From assembly GCA_022841745.1 (NCBI GenBank), contig JALHQW010000029.1, positions 20,789 to 84,788 on the forward strand: a DNA stretch of 64,000 nt, given 5' to 3'. A program made the position numbers and the translations under genes. Positions 1-7,707 of the stretch are shown here, in pieces. This DNA comes from Saprospiraceae bacterium. GTDB taxonomy: Bacteria; Bacteroidota; Bacteroidia; Chitinophagales; Saprospiraceae. The notes beneath the pieces were generated by a model. The model saw only the letters and a list, made by a program, of their open reading frames with translations, searched no databases and was not told the origin of the DNA. The first letter of the stretch is position 1, and each line of letters begins with the position of its first letter.

Positions 1-262
1 TGGAAGTTTAGTAAACGTGAGCTACGAATTTGACGTTTACTAAACTTTGGAAGTTTAGTAAACGTGAGCTACGAATTGACGTTTACTAAACTTTGGAAGT
101 TTAGTAAACGTGAGCTACGAATTTGACGTTTACTAAACTTTGGAAGTTTAGTAAACGTGAGCTACGAATTGACGTTTACTAAACTTTGGAAGTTTAGTAA
201 ACGTGAGCTACGTGAGCTACGAATTGACGTTTACTAAACTTTGGAAGTTTAGTAAACGTGAG
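1..262. repeat. Tandem array of palindromic 46-47-bp units
   Basis: Five full units (1-47, 48-93, 94-140, 141-186, 187-241) and a partial sixth (242-262). Each unit has two 15-bp arms, AAGTTTAGTAAACGT and its exact reverse complement, around a spacer GAGCTACGAATT(T)G. Each arm itself contains the odd palindrome GTTTA-S-TAAAC, so 11 such sites lie in 262 bp with alternating centre spacing of about 29 and 18 bp. Units alternate 47/46/47/46 bp because the spacer has one T more or less, so the true period may be a 93-bp dimer. Unit 5 carries a 9-bp internal duplication (GTGAGCTAC twice). The array begins at or before the window edge and ends 11 bp before the stop codon of the TPR gene. It could act as a terminator cluster or as an array of protein-binding sites; the sequence does not decide. 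Confidence 0.97.
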
Positions 263-272
263 TTAGCCAACA

Positions 273-602
273 TTATTCATCCTCATCTACCAACTCAAGT
301 TTGGCGGCAGCCAATTCGCTGTAGGCATGGCGGTCGCCGAGCTTATTGGCAACGGCCAAGCCTGTTTTATAGGTGGCTATTGCCTCATCGGACTGGCCGA
401 GGGCTTGCTGCAACTTCCCCAAATGGTAGTAGGTGCCCACGTAATCAGGCGAGGTTGCCACTAATTTTTCATAATGCTCCAATGCGGCGTCCTTGTTGCC
501 CAATTTCTCGTGCTCTTTTGCCAAGGCAAAAAGGATAAAGGCATCGCCGGGCTGCGCCGCCTGAAATTGTAGGAGTTGTTCGAGCCGTGGGGAGGTGTTC
601 AT
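273..602 (-). CDS. Small TPR-repeat protein
   Basis: A 109-residue protein without a signal peptide, made almost wholly of helical tetratricopeptide repeats. Two TPR-like units are visible, roughly residues 20-53 (PGDAFILFALAKEHEKLGN..AALEHYEKLV) and 54-88 (DYVGTYYHLGKLQQALGQ..EAIATYKTGL), followed by an acidic tail ending in DEDE. TPRs bind other proteins; no catalytic motif is present, so it is probably a cytoplasmic adaptor or chaperone-like protein. The ATG at 602 lies 19 bp beyond the stop of the upstream gene (622-2679, same strand), so the two are probably co-transcribed. Transcription would then run into the palindrome array at 1-262. The fold is clear; the partner is unknown. Confidence 0.85.
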   Translation of the reverse strand: MNTSPRLEQLLQFQAAQPGDAFILFALAKEHEKLGNKDAALEHYEKLVATSPDYVGTYYHLGKLQQALGQSDEAIATYKTGLAVANKLGDRHAYSELAAAKLELVDEDE

Positions 603-621
603 GTTTTTTTAAGTGGTAGGT

Positions 622-2679
622 TTAGTTGGTGTAAAAATGGGTGATTGGAATGTCAACGGATAGGATTACGCCCATGCGCCAAGCACTTGTTTTATCCACG
701 CTCAGGCCGGCACGAGGGTCTATCTTGCGAAGGTTTGGGCCAAGCTGTGCCCCTACCCCAAAGGAGACCGGGATATTGTTCCCGAAACCATATATTAGGT
801 AGCCGCCGGGGGCTACGATGTTTTGCAATTTCAATTCAGGAATCTGGGAGGTCTCGTCGCTGAAACGATAGGCGAAGATGGCGCCCACATCAATCAGCTG
901 GGCATAGAGGCTGAGGCTGCCAGCGTTGTTGAGTCCCTTGTTCAAGTCAATGCCAAGCGGGGCAGAGGGCGCAAAAACCGTTTTATTCTCAATGGCGTTA
1001 TCCACCTCGTCGTTGAAGTCGTTTTCCCGGCCATAGGCCAAGCCACCGTAGGAGTTCAGTGAAATGCTCCATTTCGACTGCTTTTTCATGCGGGAACTAC
1101 CCGGAGGCAAGGCAAACAACTGAATGGCTGCAGCAACTTCTTGGGAGTTTTGGGCCTCGGCCACTGTTGCCATGAAGTTGGCGTGCCGCATGAAGTCTTT
1201 TTTGAACCCGAAATCGTCTTTGTTCAGCAGTTCGGTGAGGATGCGGGTCAAATTGGCGACGGCCAACGTGTAATGCTCCTGCTTCACATTGAACTCCAAA
1301 TCGAACAATTGCTCCACGACCGTGAACAGTTTACGTTCCAAGGTATCGGTTTCGGCGGCTTGGGCATCCGGCTTGGGCTGGCTGGTCGGCTTTCCATTCT
1401 CGACTTTCCAGTCGGGCAATACGATTTGGGTTCGCAAGTTGCGGGCATGCTCCAATAGGTCGAAGAGGTGCCCTGCAAAGCTGCGGTATTCCTCGTTCAG
1501 CACGGCGTCCACGAGGTTGCCATTCGAAATCAATTCGCTCAGGGCCTGCTCCAATTGACGACCAGTTTGCGTCAATTGGACGATGGTATTGCGGAGCGAA
1601 ATGGGCGCTTGGTTCATTTTGGCCAGCTTGCCGAGTGCTGTCCTGAAATCGGTGCCATTGCTGAAACGGAGGCCTTCCCCTTGCTGCCAAAGCAGGCCAA
1701 GATATAGGTAAACATGGGAAATGTCCCTCATTTCCGTACTCACTGTTTCAGGTGCGACCCATGTTGTACCACCGCCCTCTTTAAAGGAAATGCTGTTGGT
1801 GAAAAGCCGCAGCAGTTTCATGCTCATGGCCACGTCCTGCACGGCTTTCCTTGTTTTTTCGTTGGAAATATCCTGCCAGCGCAGGCTATCCTGGATGGCG
1901 GCTGCCCCTGCCCAATAATCCATGAACCGATGCGATGCTTGCCCATCGAATATCATTTGGGCAGTCGCTAGGAGGTCTTCCATCACCAACTGGTATTCGT
2001 GTTTTTTCACGAATTGATTGTCTATGGCATATTGGCGCAGGTTGTGCGGCAGTACTTTGAGGTCTTTTTGGAAAACCTCCCGCAGTGATTCTATATAAGC
2101 ATTATAGTTGTAAATCTCCTCGCCAATAACATAGATAAGGTCAAAAGTGGCAGGAAAAAGCTCCCGGTAGGTAGGGTGCTCGTTCATTTTTTTGCGCAAG
2201 CCTTCAAAAAACGTGGCGTTCAGTTCTTCCTTTGTTCGCTTCGCCAAAAAAATGGCCAACCCATCTGCCAGGTTGGTGATAAGGCTGCCACCGCCAAGGC
2301 CGCCCCTGCCTCCTGTGCCAGAACCTCCACCGGGCGAAACAGGTTTAAACACTTTATCAATTGGTAAGATATTGGAGAAATCCGACTGGGCGTACTGATG
2401 CAAGGAGATAAATGGATTGCCCTCAAAACAGGTTTTAAGATTGACCTTCATGACAGGCAATCCATCCTCAACCGTCATTTGGGACGCTTCTGGACAGTAT
2501 TTGGATATGATTTGAAGGATGGCTGTTTCATTTACCTCGGTTGAGTTGTCCACCTCTACCCTGAATCGAACTGGGTCGAACTCGAAATACTTATTGAGCA
2601 CAACAGCGTCCTGCCAGGCGTTTTGACCTATAGCCATAGCCAAAAACAGGCTAAAAATGAAGGTGGTCAAGGATTTCAT
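622..2679 (-). CDS. Large secreted protein, helical with a beta-rich C-terminal domain
   Basis: A 685-residue protein with a Sec signal peptide (MKSLTTFIFSLFLAMAIGQ). Residues about 115-131 form a glycine/serine-rich linker. Residues about 140-530 are long amphipathic helices, and the last 150 residues are rich in alternating hydrophobic/polar strands (SKWSISLNSYGGLAYGRE..., ending ILSVDIPITHFYTN), resembling an outer-membrane beta-barrel or barrel-like domain. I recognise no named family. The gene lies between the 5'-nucleotidase gene (41-bp gap) and the TPR gene (19-bp gap), all on the minus strand, so it is probably in one transcription unit. An envelope or periplasmic scaffold role is an inference from topology only. 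Confidence 0.8.
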   Translation of the reverse strand: MKSLTTFIFSLFLAMAIGQNAWQDAVVLNKYFEFDPVRFRVEVDNSTEVNETAILQIISKYCPEASQMTVEDGLPVMKVNLKTCFEGNPFISLHQYAQSDFSNILPIDKVFKPVSPGGGSGTGGRGGLGGGSLITNLADGLAIFLAKRTKEELNATFFEGLRKKMNEHPTYRELFPATFDLIYVIGEEIYNYNAYIESLREVFQKDLKVLPHNLRQYAIDNQFVKKHEYQLVMEDLLATAQMIFDGQASHRFMDYWAGAAAIQDSLRWQDISNEKTRKAVQDVAMSMKLLRLFTNSISFKEGGGTTWVAPETVSTEMRDISHVYLYLGLLWQQGEGLRFSNGTDFRTALGKLAKMNQAPISLRNTIVQLTQTGRQLEQALSELISNGNLVDAVLNEEYRSFAGHLFDLLEHARNLRTQIVLPDWKVENGKPTSQPKPDAQAAETDTLERKLFTVVEQLFDLEFNVKQEHYTLAVANLTRILTELLNKDDFGFKKDFMRHANFMATVAEAQNSQEVAAAIQLFALPPGSSRMKKQSKWSISLNSYGGLAYGRENDFNDEVDNAIENKTVFAPSAPLGIDLNKGLNNAGSLSLYAQLIDVGAIFAYRFSDETSQIPELKLQNIVAPGGYLIYGFGNNIPVSFGVGAQLGPNLRKIDPRAGLSVDKTSAWRMGVILSVDIPITHFYTN

Positions 2680-2719
2680 TGGATTCGTTTTTTAATGAAA
2701 TTAACTGGAAATAGCCGAA

Positions 2720-4336
2720 TTAGCTCTTCTTGTTTTTCATATAGGCCACCACCGCTTTCCTTACATCGCTTCGCAAATCCACGGCGTCGCCTTCTTTGGA
2801 GGTTTCGTGGCTGATGAAATTGCTTTTGTTGAAAAATTCGAGGCGGGTTTCCTTCCCTTCAAATACGTATTGGTTGGTGGCAATCCGATAGGTCTTTGAC
2901 TCGCTAAGCGGTTTGCCTGCCACTTTCCAGGTCTTCGCTCCTTCGTTGTATTCTATGCCGTACCATTGCAGGTAGCCGCCCTTGCCCTTGTTTTCGATGC
3001 CAGCATCAAGGGCTTTTTTCAAGGTGCTGCCCTTTAGTTCCACTTCGTAAACACCTCCACCAAAAGGCATTGCCCTGAACACGTCCACGGCTGTAATGTC
3101 ACCCAACAACTGGTCGTCAATGCGAATGCTGCCACCATTGAAAAATGCAGCATCCACAGGCTTTTTAGCAGAAGCAGCCATGCCTGCGGCAATGATGCCA
3201 CCCAAGTTAGTCTGGAAATTCCTGACCGATTTCTCAAGGCCGTCCAAAGGCGTTTTGGCCGTGAAAATGACTTCATTGGGGTCTTCTACGACCTGCTTGA
3301 TTTGGTTGTGCATCACCCCTTGCCAAACCTGCACGATGGAGTCAACCATCATGTCTTCCTCGATTTCATCGGTGATGGGTATCAGTTCAGAGGTCAAGGC
3401 GGTCGTCTTGGTATCTGGGTAATAAGTGAAGCGGTGTGCTAAAACGGTTTTCGCATTGGCGTCTGCCTTGGCGATGACCACGTTCCCGATGGTATCCATG
3501 CTGTACTCATGCTCGTGGCCGCCCATGATGAGGGCCGTCTTGGGCAGCAAGGCTGCCATTTTCATGTCCATTTCAAGTTCCAAATGGGTAAGCCCAATGA
3601 CCACATCGCAGGACTGCACCAGTTCAAGGTAGGCTTTTGTTGCCTCAGAATAGGGGTCTTCGTAATAGACCCAGGGCTGTTGGTTATCGTTCACGCAGGC
3701 GCTGTAAAAACCCACCCTTAGCGGCTTGCCGCCGGTGTAATTGTCTATTTCCCAAACATAAGTCTCCGGCACAAAATACTTGTAGTCGTAGCTTAGCTTG
3801 TAAAATGGCTCAATCTTATTGCCTGTTTTGTGGAGCACATTGGTACCCAGCCATTCAAAATAGGACTCGTTCAGCCGCTCCTGCAATTCCGCTTCCTTGA
3901 TGTCGAACTCATGGTTGCCGAAGGCCACGAGATTGACGCCCATTGCGTTCATCACTTCTACCATTTGGCGGCCTTTGATGGACTTGCCTTCGTACTTCAT
4001 GGTACCGAGCAATGAAGGGCTTAAAAAATCGCCCGCCAGCACGGTCAGCAGGTTGTAGTTTTCGTTCATCAATTCATTGCGGAGCGTAGCTACCCTTGCC
4101 ATGCCTCCTACTTTCCCTTTTTCCAATGGGGCAATCTCGTACACATCGTTTAGTTGAAGGATGGTGAAATTGATGGGTGTAAAATCCGTTACCGGATAGG
4201 GTTCGACGGGCGTGGTTTGTCCGCCATTTGGGTCGGCAAGCCCCATCAGGCTCGCACAGGATTCCAAAAGGACCAAGGCTGCCAAGAAAGCTCCTCGGAA
4301 AATGAGTTTTTTAAATTGAGTCAGATTGTTTTTCAT
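2720..4336 (-). CDS. 5'-nucleotidase / cyclic phosphodiesterase family lipoprotein
   Basis: A UshA-like bifunctional metallophosphoesterase that would hydrolyse nucleotides or cyclic nucleotides outside the cytoplasm. The ATG at 4336 is chosen because it starts a lipoprotein signal (basic N-terminus, hydrophobic run, LESC with the lipid Cys at residue 27); the reading frame stays open further upstream but the extra residues are not signal-like. The N-terminal metallophosphatase domain shows LQLNDVYEI (D64), LAGDFLSPS, GNHEFD (residues 140-145), THLELEMD and GGHEHE. The C-terminal nucleotidase domain has FNGGSIRID and FGGGVYEVELKG. In UshA the first motif is TNDxH; here Tyr replaces the metal-ligand His. 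It diverges from the acetoacetyl-CoA synthetase gene across a promoter region holding an 8-bp repeat run. Confidence 0.88.
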   Translation of the reverse strand: MKNNLTQFKKLIFRGAFLAALVLLESCASLMGLADPNGGQTTPVEPYPVTDFTPINFTILQLNDVYEIAPLEKGKVGGMARVATLRNELMNENYNLLTVLAGDFLSPSLLGTMKYEGKSIKGRQMVEVMNAMGVNLVAFGNHEFDIKEAELQERLNESYFEWLGTNVLHKTGNKIEPFYKLSYDYKYFVPETYVWEIDNYTGGKPLRVGFYSACVNDNQQPWVYYEDPYSEATKAYLELVQSCDVVIGLTHLELEMDMKMAALLPKTALIMGGHEHEYSMDTIGNVVIAKADANAKTVLAHRFTYYPDTKTTALTSELIPITDEIEEDMMVDSIVQVWQGVMHNQIKQVVEDPNEVIFTAKTPLDGLEKSVRNFQTNLGGIIAAGMAASAKKPVDAAFFNGGSIRIDDQLLGDITAVDVFRAMPFGGGVYEVELKGSTLKKALDAGIENKGKGGYLQWYGIEYNEGAKTWKVAGKPLSESKTYRIATNQYVFEGKETRLEFFNKSNFISHETSKEGDAVDLRSDVRKAVVAYMKNKKS

Positions 4337-4392
4337 GATTATGGTATTTGATTCAAGTTTTACCTTCGCACCAGAATTGGAACGTAGCCCCC

Positions 4393-4440
4393 CAATTTCG
4401 CAATTTCGCAATTTCGCAATTTCGCAATTTCCAAATTTCC
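4393..4440. repeat. 8-bp tandem repeat in a divergent promoter region
   Basis: Four perfect CAATTTCG octamers (4393-4424), then CAATTTCC and the degenerate AAATTTCC. They fill most of the 117-bp gap between the divergent starts at 4336 and 4454, so a change in copy number would alter promoter spacing for one or both genes. Confidence 0.95.
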
Positions 4441-4453
4441 TAATCCTTTCTCA

Positions 4454-6460
4454 ATGCTCTGGCAACCTTCCAAGGATTTCATCCAGCAATCGCACCTTCA
4501 CCACTACCTTGGTTGGTTGGCACAAAACTACGATTTGAATTTCCAAAACTACCATGATGCTTGGCAATGGTCTGTTGAAAATATCGAGGACTTCTGGGAA
4601 AGCTGTTGGAAATACTTCAAGGTCATTTCGCACAGCCCTTACAAGCAGGTTTTGAAGGATCGGAAAATGCCCGGCGCCGTCTGGTTCGAAGGAGCCACCC
4701 TAAACTATGCAGAACATGTTTTCAATCGGCCAATGGCCAACGGCCAACGGCCAACCGATGACGACATTGCCATCGTTTTTTCCTCGGAAAGGCACGATTT
4801 GGTAGAAATAACATGGGGGGAGATGCGGAGCGAGGTTGCCAGCATGGCCGCCTATTTGCGCCGCATCGGCATCCAAAAAGGCGATTGCGTGGCCGCATAC
4901 CTGCCCAATATCCCCGAAGCTACTTATGCTTTTTTGGCTTGCGCCTCCATCGGTGCCATCTGGTCGTCCTGCTCCCCTGATTTCGGAACGAACAGCATCG
5001 TTGACCGCTTTTCCCAAATCGAACCAAAAGTCCTCTTCGCTGCCGACGGCTATACCTACAACGGCAAGCCCTTTGATAAAATGGAGGTTGTCAATGAATT
5101 ATGTGAAAAGCTGCCGACCGTCAAAAACGTCATTCTTGTAAATTACCTGAACCAAGGTGGCAGTTTGCAGTTTGCAGTTGGCAGTCAGGTCGCAGCTTCC
5201 AGCACAAGACTGCCAACTGGAAACTGTCGAACTGCCAACTGGAACGAAACCTACCGCCCTGCCCCGCTCCAGTTCACCCCCCTACCCTTCGACCATCCTA
5301 TCTACGTTCTCTATTCAAGCGGCACAACGGGCATGCCTAAAGCCATTACGCACTCACATGGCGGCAACCTGCTGGAACACCTGAAATACCTCCACTTCCA
5401 CAATGACGTACACCCCGGCGAGCGGTTCTTTTGGTTTAGCACCACAGGTTGGATGATGTGGAACTTCGTAAATGCCAGCCTATTGGCGGGAGCAACTATT
5501 GTGCTGTACGATGGAAGTCCAGGCTACCCTAGCCTCGACCGCCTTTGGGACTTGGCCGAAAAGGCCCGAATCGCCCATTTCGGAACGAGCGCACCCTACC
5601 TCAGCGCCTGCATGAAACAGGGGCTTAAACCCGGCAAGCAGCACGACCTCAGCGTATTGCGGAGCATCGGCAGCACTGGCTCTCCCCTACCCCCCGATGC
5701 CTTCGACTGGGTCTATGACCATGTGAAAAAAGACCTTTGGCTCAGCAGCATGGCGGGTGGCACAGACGTCTGCACGGCATGGGTGGGCGGCAATCCGATG
5801 GGACCAGTTTACAAGGGCGAGATACAAGCACGCTGCCTTGGCGCTGCCGTTGAATCTTGGGACGAAAACGGCCAGCCGCTCGCCTCCGGGGTTGGTGAAC
5901 TGGTGGTCACAAAGCCAATGCCTTCTATGCCTGTCTTCTTCTGGGGCGACCACGACCATGAGAAATACCTCGGCAGTTATTTCGATGTTTATCCCGGTAT
6001 CTGGCGGCACGGCGACTGGATCGAAATCACGGAAAACGACGGTATCATTATCTATGGCCGCTCCGACGCTACGCTCAACCGCCAAGGTGTCCGCATCGGC
6101 ACCGCAGAAATCTACCGGGCGCTGGACAAAATCCCCGAAGTGAAGGACGGCCTAATCGTCAATATCGAACTTCCGGGCGGCGGCGATTATATGCCCCTTT
6201 TTATACTTCTCAATGCGGGGGAAACATTGAATGAGGAGTTAAAAAAGCAAATAAACCAGACATTGCGAAGCGAATACTCTCCTCGCCATGTCCCTGACGA
6301 CATCATTGCCTGCCCGGATATACCTTATACCATTAGTGGGAAGAAGATGGAGACGCCCGTAAAAAAGATTTTGATGGGAAAACCATTGGACAAGGCTGCG
6401 AATTTGGATTCGATGCGGAATCCGGAGAGCCTTGCATTTTTCCTGAAATTTAAGCGTTGA
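4454..6460 (+). CDS. Acetoacetyl-CoA synthetase (acetoacetate-CoA ligase)
   Basis: A 668-residue acyl-adenylate-forming enzyme that would activate acetoacetate with ATP and CoA, feeding ketone-body carbon into lipid or central metabolism. The N-terminus (LWQPSKDF..., NIEDFWESCWKYF) and overall length are typical of acetoacetate-CoA ligases rather than acetyl-CoA synthetases. The AMP-binding motif YSSGTTGMPKA is at about residue 288, WFSTTGWMMWN follows, SGGTD-like MAGGTD and the late GRSDATLNRQGVRIG motif (about residue 534) are intact, and the C-terminal lysine region SGKKMETPVKK is present. Two insertions carry repeat DNA in frame: GGCCAAY x4 (residues about 92-101) and a GCAGTTT foldback (about 236-264), both in linker regions before the P-loop. 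The ATG at 4454 gives the expected N-terminus. Confidence 0.92.
   Translation: MLWQPSKDFIQQSHLHHYLGWLAQNYDLNFQNYHDAWQWSVENIEDFWESCWKYFKVISHSPYKQVLKDRKMPGAVWFEGATLNYAEHVFNRPMANGQRPTDDDIAIVFSSERHDLVEITWGEMRSEVASMAAYLRRIGIQKGDCVAAYLPNIPEATYAFLACASIGAIWSSCSPDFGTNSIVDRFSQIEPKVLFAADGYTYNGKPFDKMEVVNELCEKLPTVKNVILVNYLNQGGSLQFAVGSQVAASSTRLPTGNCRTANWNETYRPAPLQFTPLPFDHPIYVLYSSGTTGMPKAITHSHGGNLLEHLKYLHFHNDVHPGERFFWFSTTGWMMWNFVNASLLAGATIVLYDGSPGYPSLDRLWDLAEKARIAHFGTSAPYLSACMKQGLKPGKQHDLSVLRSIGSTGSPLPPDAFDWVYDHVKKDLWLSSMAGGTDVCTAWVGGNPMGPVYKGEIQARCLGAAVESWDENGQPLASGVGELVVTKPMPSMPVFFWGDHDHEKYLGSYFDVYPGIWRHGDWIEITENDGIIIYGRSDATLNRQGVRIGTAEIYRALDKIPEVKDGLIVNIELPGGGDYMPLFILLNAGETLNEELKKQINQTLRSEYSPRHVPDDIIACPDIPYTISGKKMETPVKKILMGKPLDKAANLDSMRNPESLAFFLKFKR
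4728..4755 (+). repeat. In-frame heptamer repeat GGCCAAY x4
   Basis: Four consecutive 7-bp units (one GGCCAAT, three GGCCAAC) inside the acetoacetyl-CoA synthetase gene, encoding part of NRPMANGQRPTDDD. The frame is kept and the flanking protein is normal for the family. Confidence 0.93.
5159..5243 (+). repeat. In-frame heptamer foldback in the acetoacetyl-CoA synthetase gene
   Basis: GCAGTTT-type heptamers at 5160-5187 face reverse-complement copies at 5208-5243. TTTGCAGTTGGCAGTC (5171-5186) pairs with 5208-5223 at 15 of 16 positions around a 21-nt loop. It adds roughly 28 extra residues (rich in Ser, Thr, Gln, Ala) just before the conserved LPFDHPIYVLYSSGTTG segment without breaking the frame. 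Confidence 0.92.
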
Positions 6461-6462
6461 GC

Positions 6463-6567
6463 TACTGTCCGCTTCGTACCGCCGAAGTTTCCTTCGGTGC
6501 TTCAACCTTTACGGAGTTGCGACGAACCTTCAAGGGCTGCGCTGTCGAAGCGGACTTCGACAGTACG
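6463..6567. repeat. Intergenic inverted-repeat element with three hairpins
   Basis: The outer arms TACTGT-CCGCTTCG (6463-6476) and CGAAGCGGACTTCGACAGTA (6547-6566) are reverse complements apart from a short insertion. Inside are CCGAAG/CTTCGG (6482-6497) and a perfect CTGTCGAAG/CTTCGACAG stem with a CGGA loop (6542-6563). It follows the synthetase stop codon and could terminate transcription, although no T-tract follows. The remaining sequence up to 6666 shows no other gene. Confidence 0.75.
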
Positions 6568-6666
6568 ATAATGAAGCACTGCTTTAGCATTTAAAGAAAA
6601 AATAGCAGCCAAATCCCCGCCATTTCGTTGCTTTGCTTCGCAATAAATCAATCACCAATTTCAAAC

Positions 6667-7425
6667 ATGAAAAAAGAACTCATCTTCATTTTATTCATTT
6701 GCTTTGGGATCCAGCGACTGCTGACTGCCCAAATCGCCGACCAGAAGGCATCAGAGAAATGGGATCCTAGGCTCACTGAAGCTTGGGAGACCGTGCCAAA
6801 AGTCATCACGCCCGGCACAGGCACCGCTGCTCCAAGCGATGCCATCGTGCTGTTCGACGGGACGAATCTCAACGAATTCACCCATGAAAACGGCACACCC
6901 GCCCAGTGGGAAGTGAAGGATGGTGCCATGACCGTCAAGCCCAATTCGGGGAATATTTTTTCCAAAAAAGTATTTGGCGACTGCCAGTTGCACATCGAAT
7001 GGCGGGCACCGTCCGTGGTAAAGGGAGAGGGCCAAGGCCGAGGCAACAGCGGCGTCTTCTTGCAAGGCCGCTACGAAGTGCAGGTGCTCGATTGTTTCAA
7101 CAATACAACCTATCCAAATGGGCAAGCTGCCTCTATTTACAAACAGACGATACCACTTGTGAATGCCTGCCGCCCGCCCGGCGAATGGCAGACCTACGAC
7201 ATCATCTACACCGCCCCTCGTTGGAGCGTTGACGGCGTTCGAACTGCGCCGGGCCGTGTCACCGTCATCCACAATGGCATCGTGGTGCAGAACAACACGG
7301 AAATAAAAGGAACCAGCGAGTACATCGGTCTTCCAAAAAACATCGCTCATGGCGATGGCCCTATCATACTCCAGGATCACGGAGATTTGGTAAGCTACCG
7401 TAATATTTGGTTGAGGAAGCTGTGA
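6667..7425 (+). CDS. Secreted DUF1080 protein (3-keto-disaccharide hydrolase family)
   Basis: A 252-residue protein with a signal peptide ([22 protein letters not shown]); the ATG at 6667 is preferred over an upstream in-frame ATG at 6628 because it starts the signal peptide. The mature part matches the DUF1080 fold, a concanavalin-like beta-sandwich: [65 protein letters not shown], then [14 protein letters not shown] and [20 protein letters not shown]. Family members are linked to hydrolysis of 3-keto-glycosides or to glycan binding; the precise substrate cannot be told here. It appears monocistronic, with an inverted-repeat element upstream and a heptamer foldback downstream. Confidence 0.9.
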   Translation: MKKELIFILFICFGIQRLLTAQIADQKASEKWDPRLTEAWETVPKVITPGTGTAAPSDAIVLFDGTNLNEFTHENGTPAQWEVKDGAMTVKPNSGNIFSKKVFGDCQLHIEWRAPSVVKGEGQGRGNSGVFLQGRYEVQVLDCFNNTTYPNGQAASIYKQTIPLVNACRPPGEWQTYDIIYTAPRWSVDGVRTAPGRVTVIHNGIVVQNNTEIKGTSEYIGLPKNIAHGDGPIILQDHGDLVSYRNIWLRKL

Positions 7426-7430
7426 TGTTT

Positions 7431-7705
7431 CTGGATGCTGGATACTGGATACTGGATACTGGATGGCGGAAGACCTGTGTTCCAGAATCAGAAATTCGGT
7501 ATCCAGCATTAGTGGTGTTAGGAAAATTGTTGGATGCGATGTTTTGAATATTTGTGCAACACCCAATTTCCACCGAAGGTGAAAAAAACATAAAAAATCA
7601 TAAAAAATCTGCGTCTTTCTGTGTCAAAAAAAACTGCGTCAATTATTTTCTTAACACCCCTAACCCAGTATCAACAGCATCCAGCATCCAGTATCCAATA
7701 TCCAG
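7431..7705. repeat. Heptamer foldback CTGGATR / YATCCAG
   Basis: Five consecutive CTGGATR heptamers (7431-7465) start 6 bp after the DUF1080 stop codon. Reverse-complement YATCCAG-type heptamers occur at 7678-7705, ending 2 bp before the stop codon of the minus-strand methyltransferase, with one more copy at about 7500-7506. The 212 bp between the arms is AT-rich with A-runs and no convincing gene. The unit differs from those at other loci in the window. Confidence 0.93.
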
Positions 7706-7707
7706 CA

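Noticed and set aside
1-262. A CRISPR array
   Set aside because: The units abut each other with no unique spacers and no cas genes are present, so it is a tandem palindrome array.
203-538. A plus-strand frame across the TPR gene and repeat array
   Set aside because: It begins in repeat DNA and runs antisense to a protein with clear TPR motifs.
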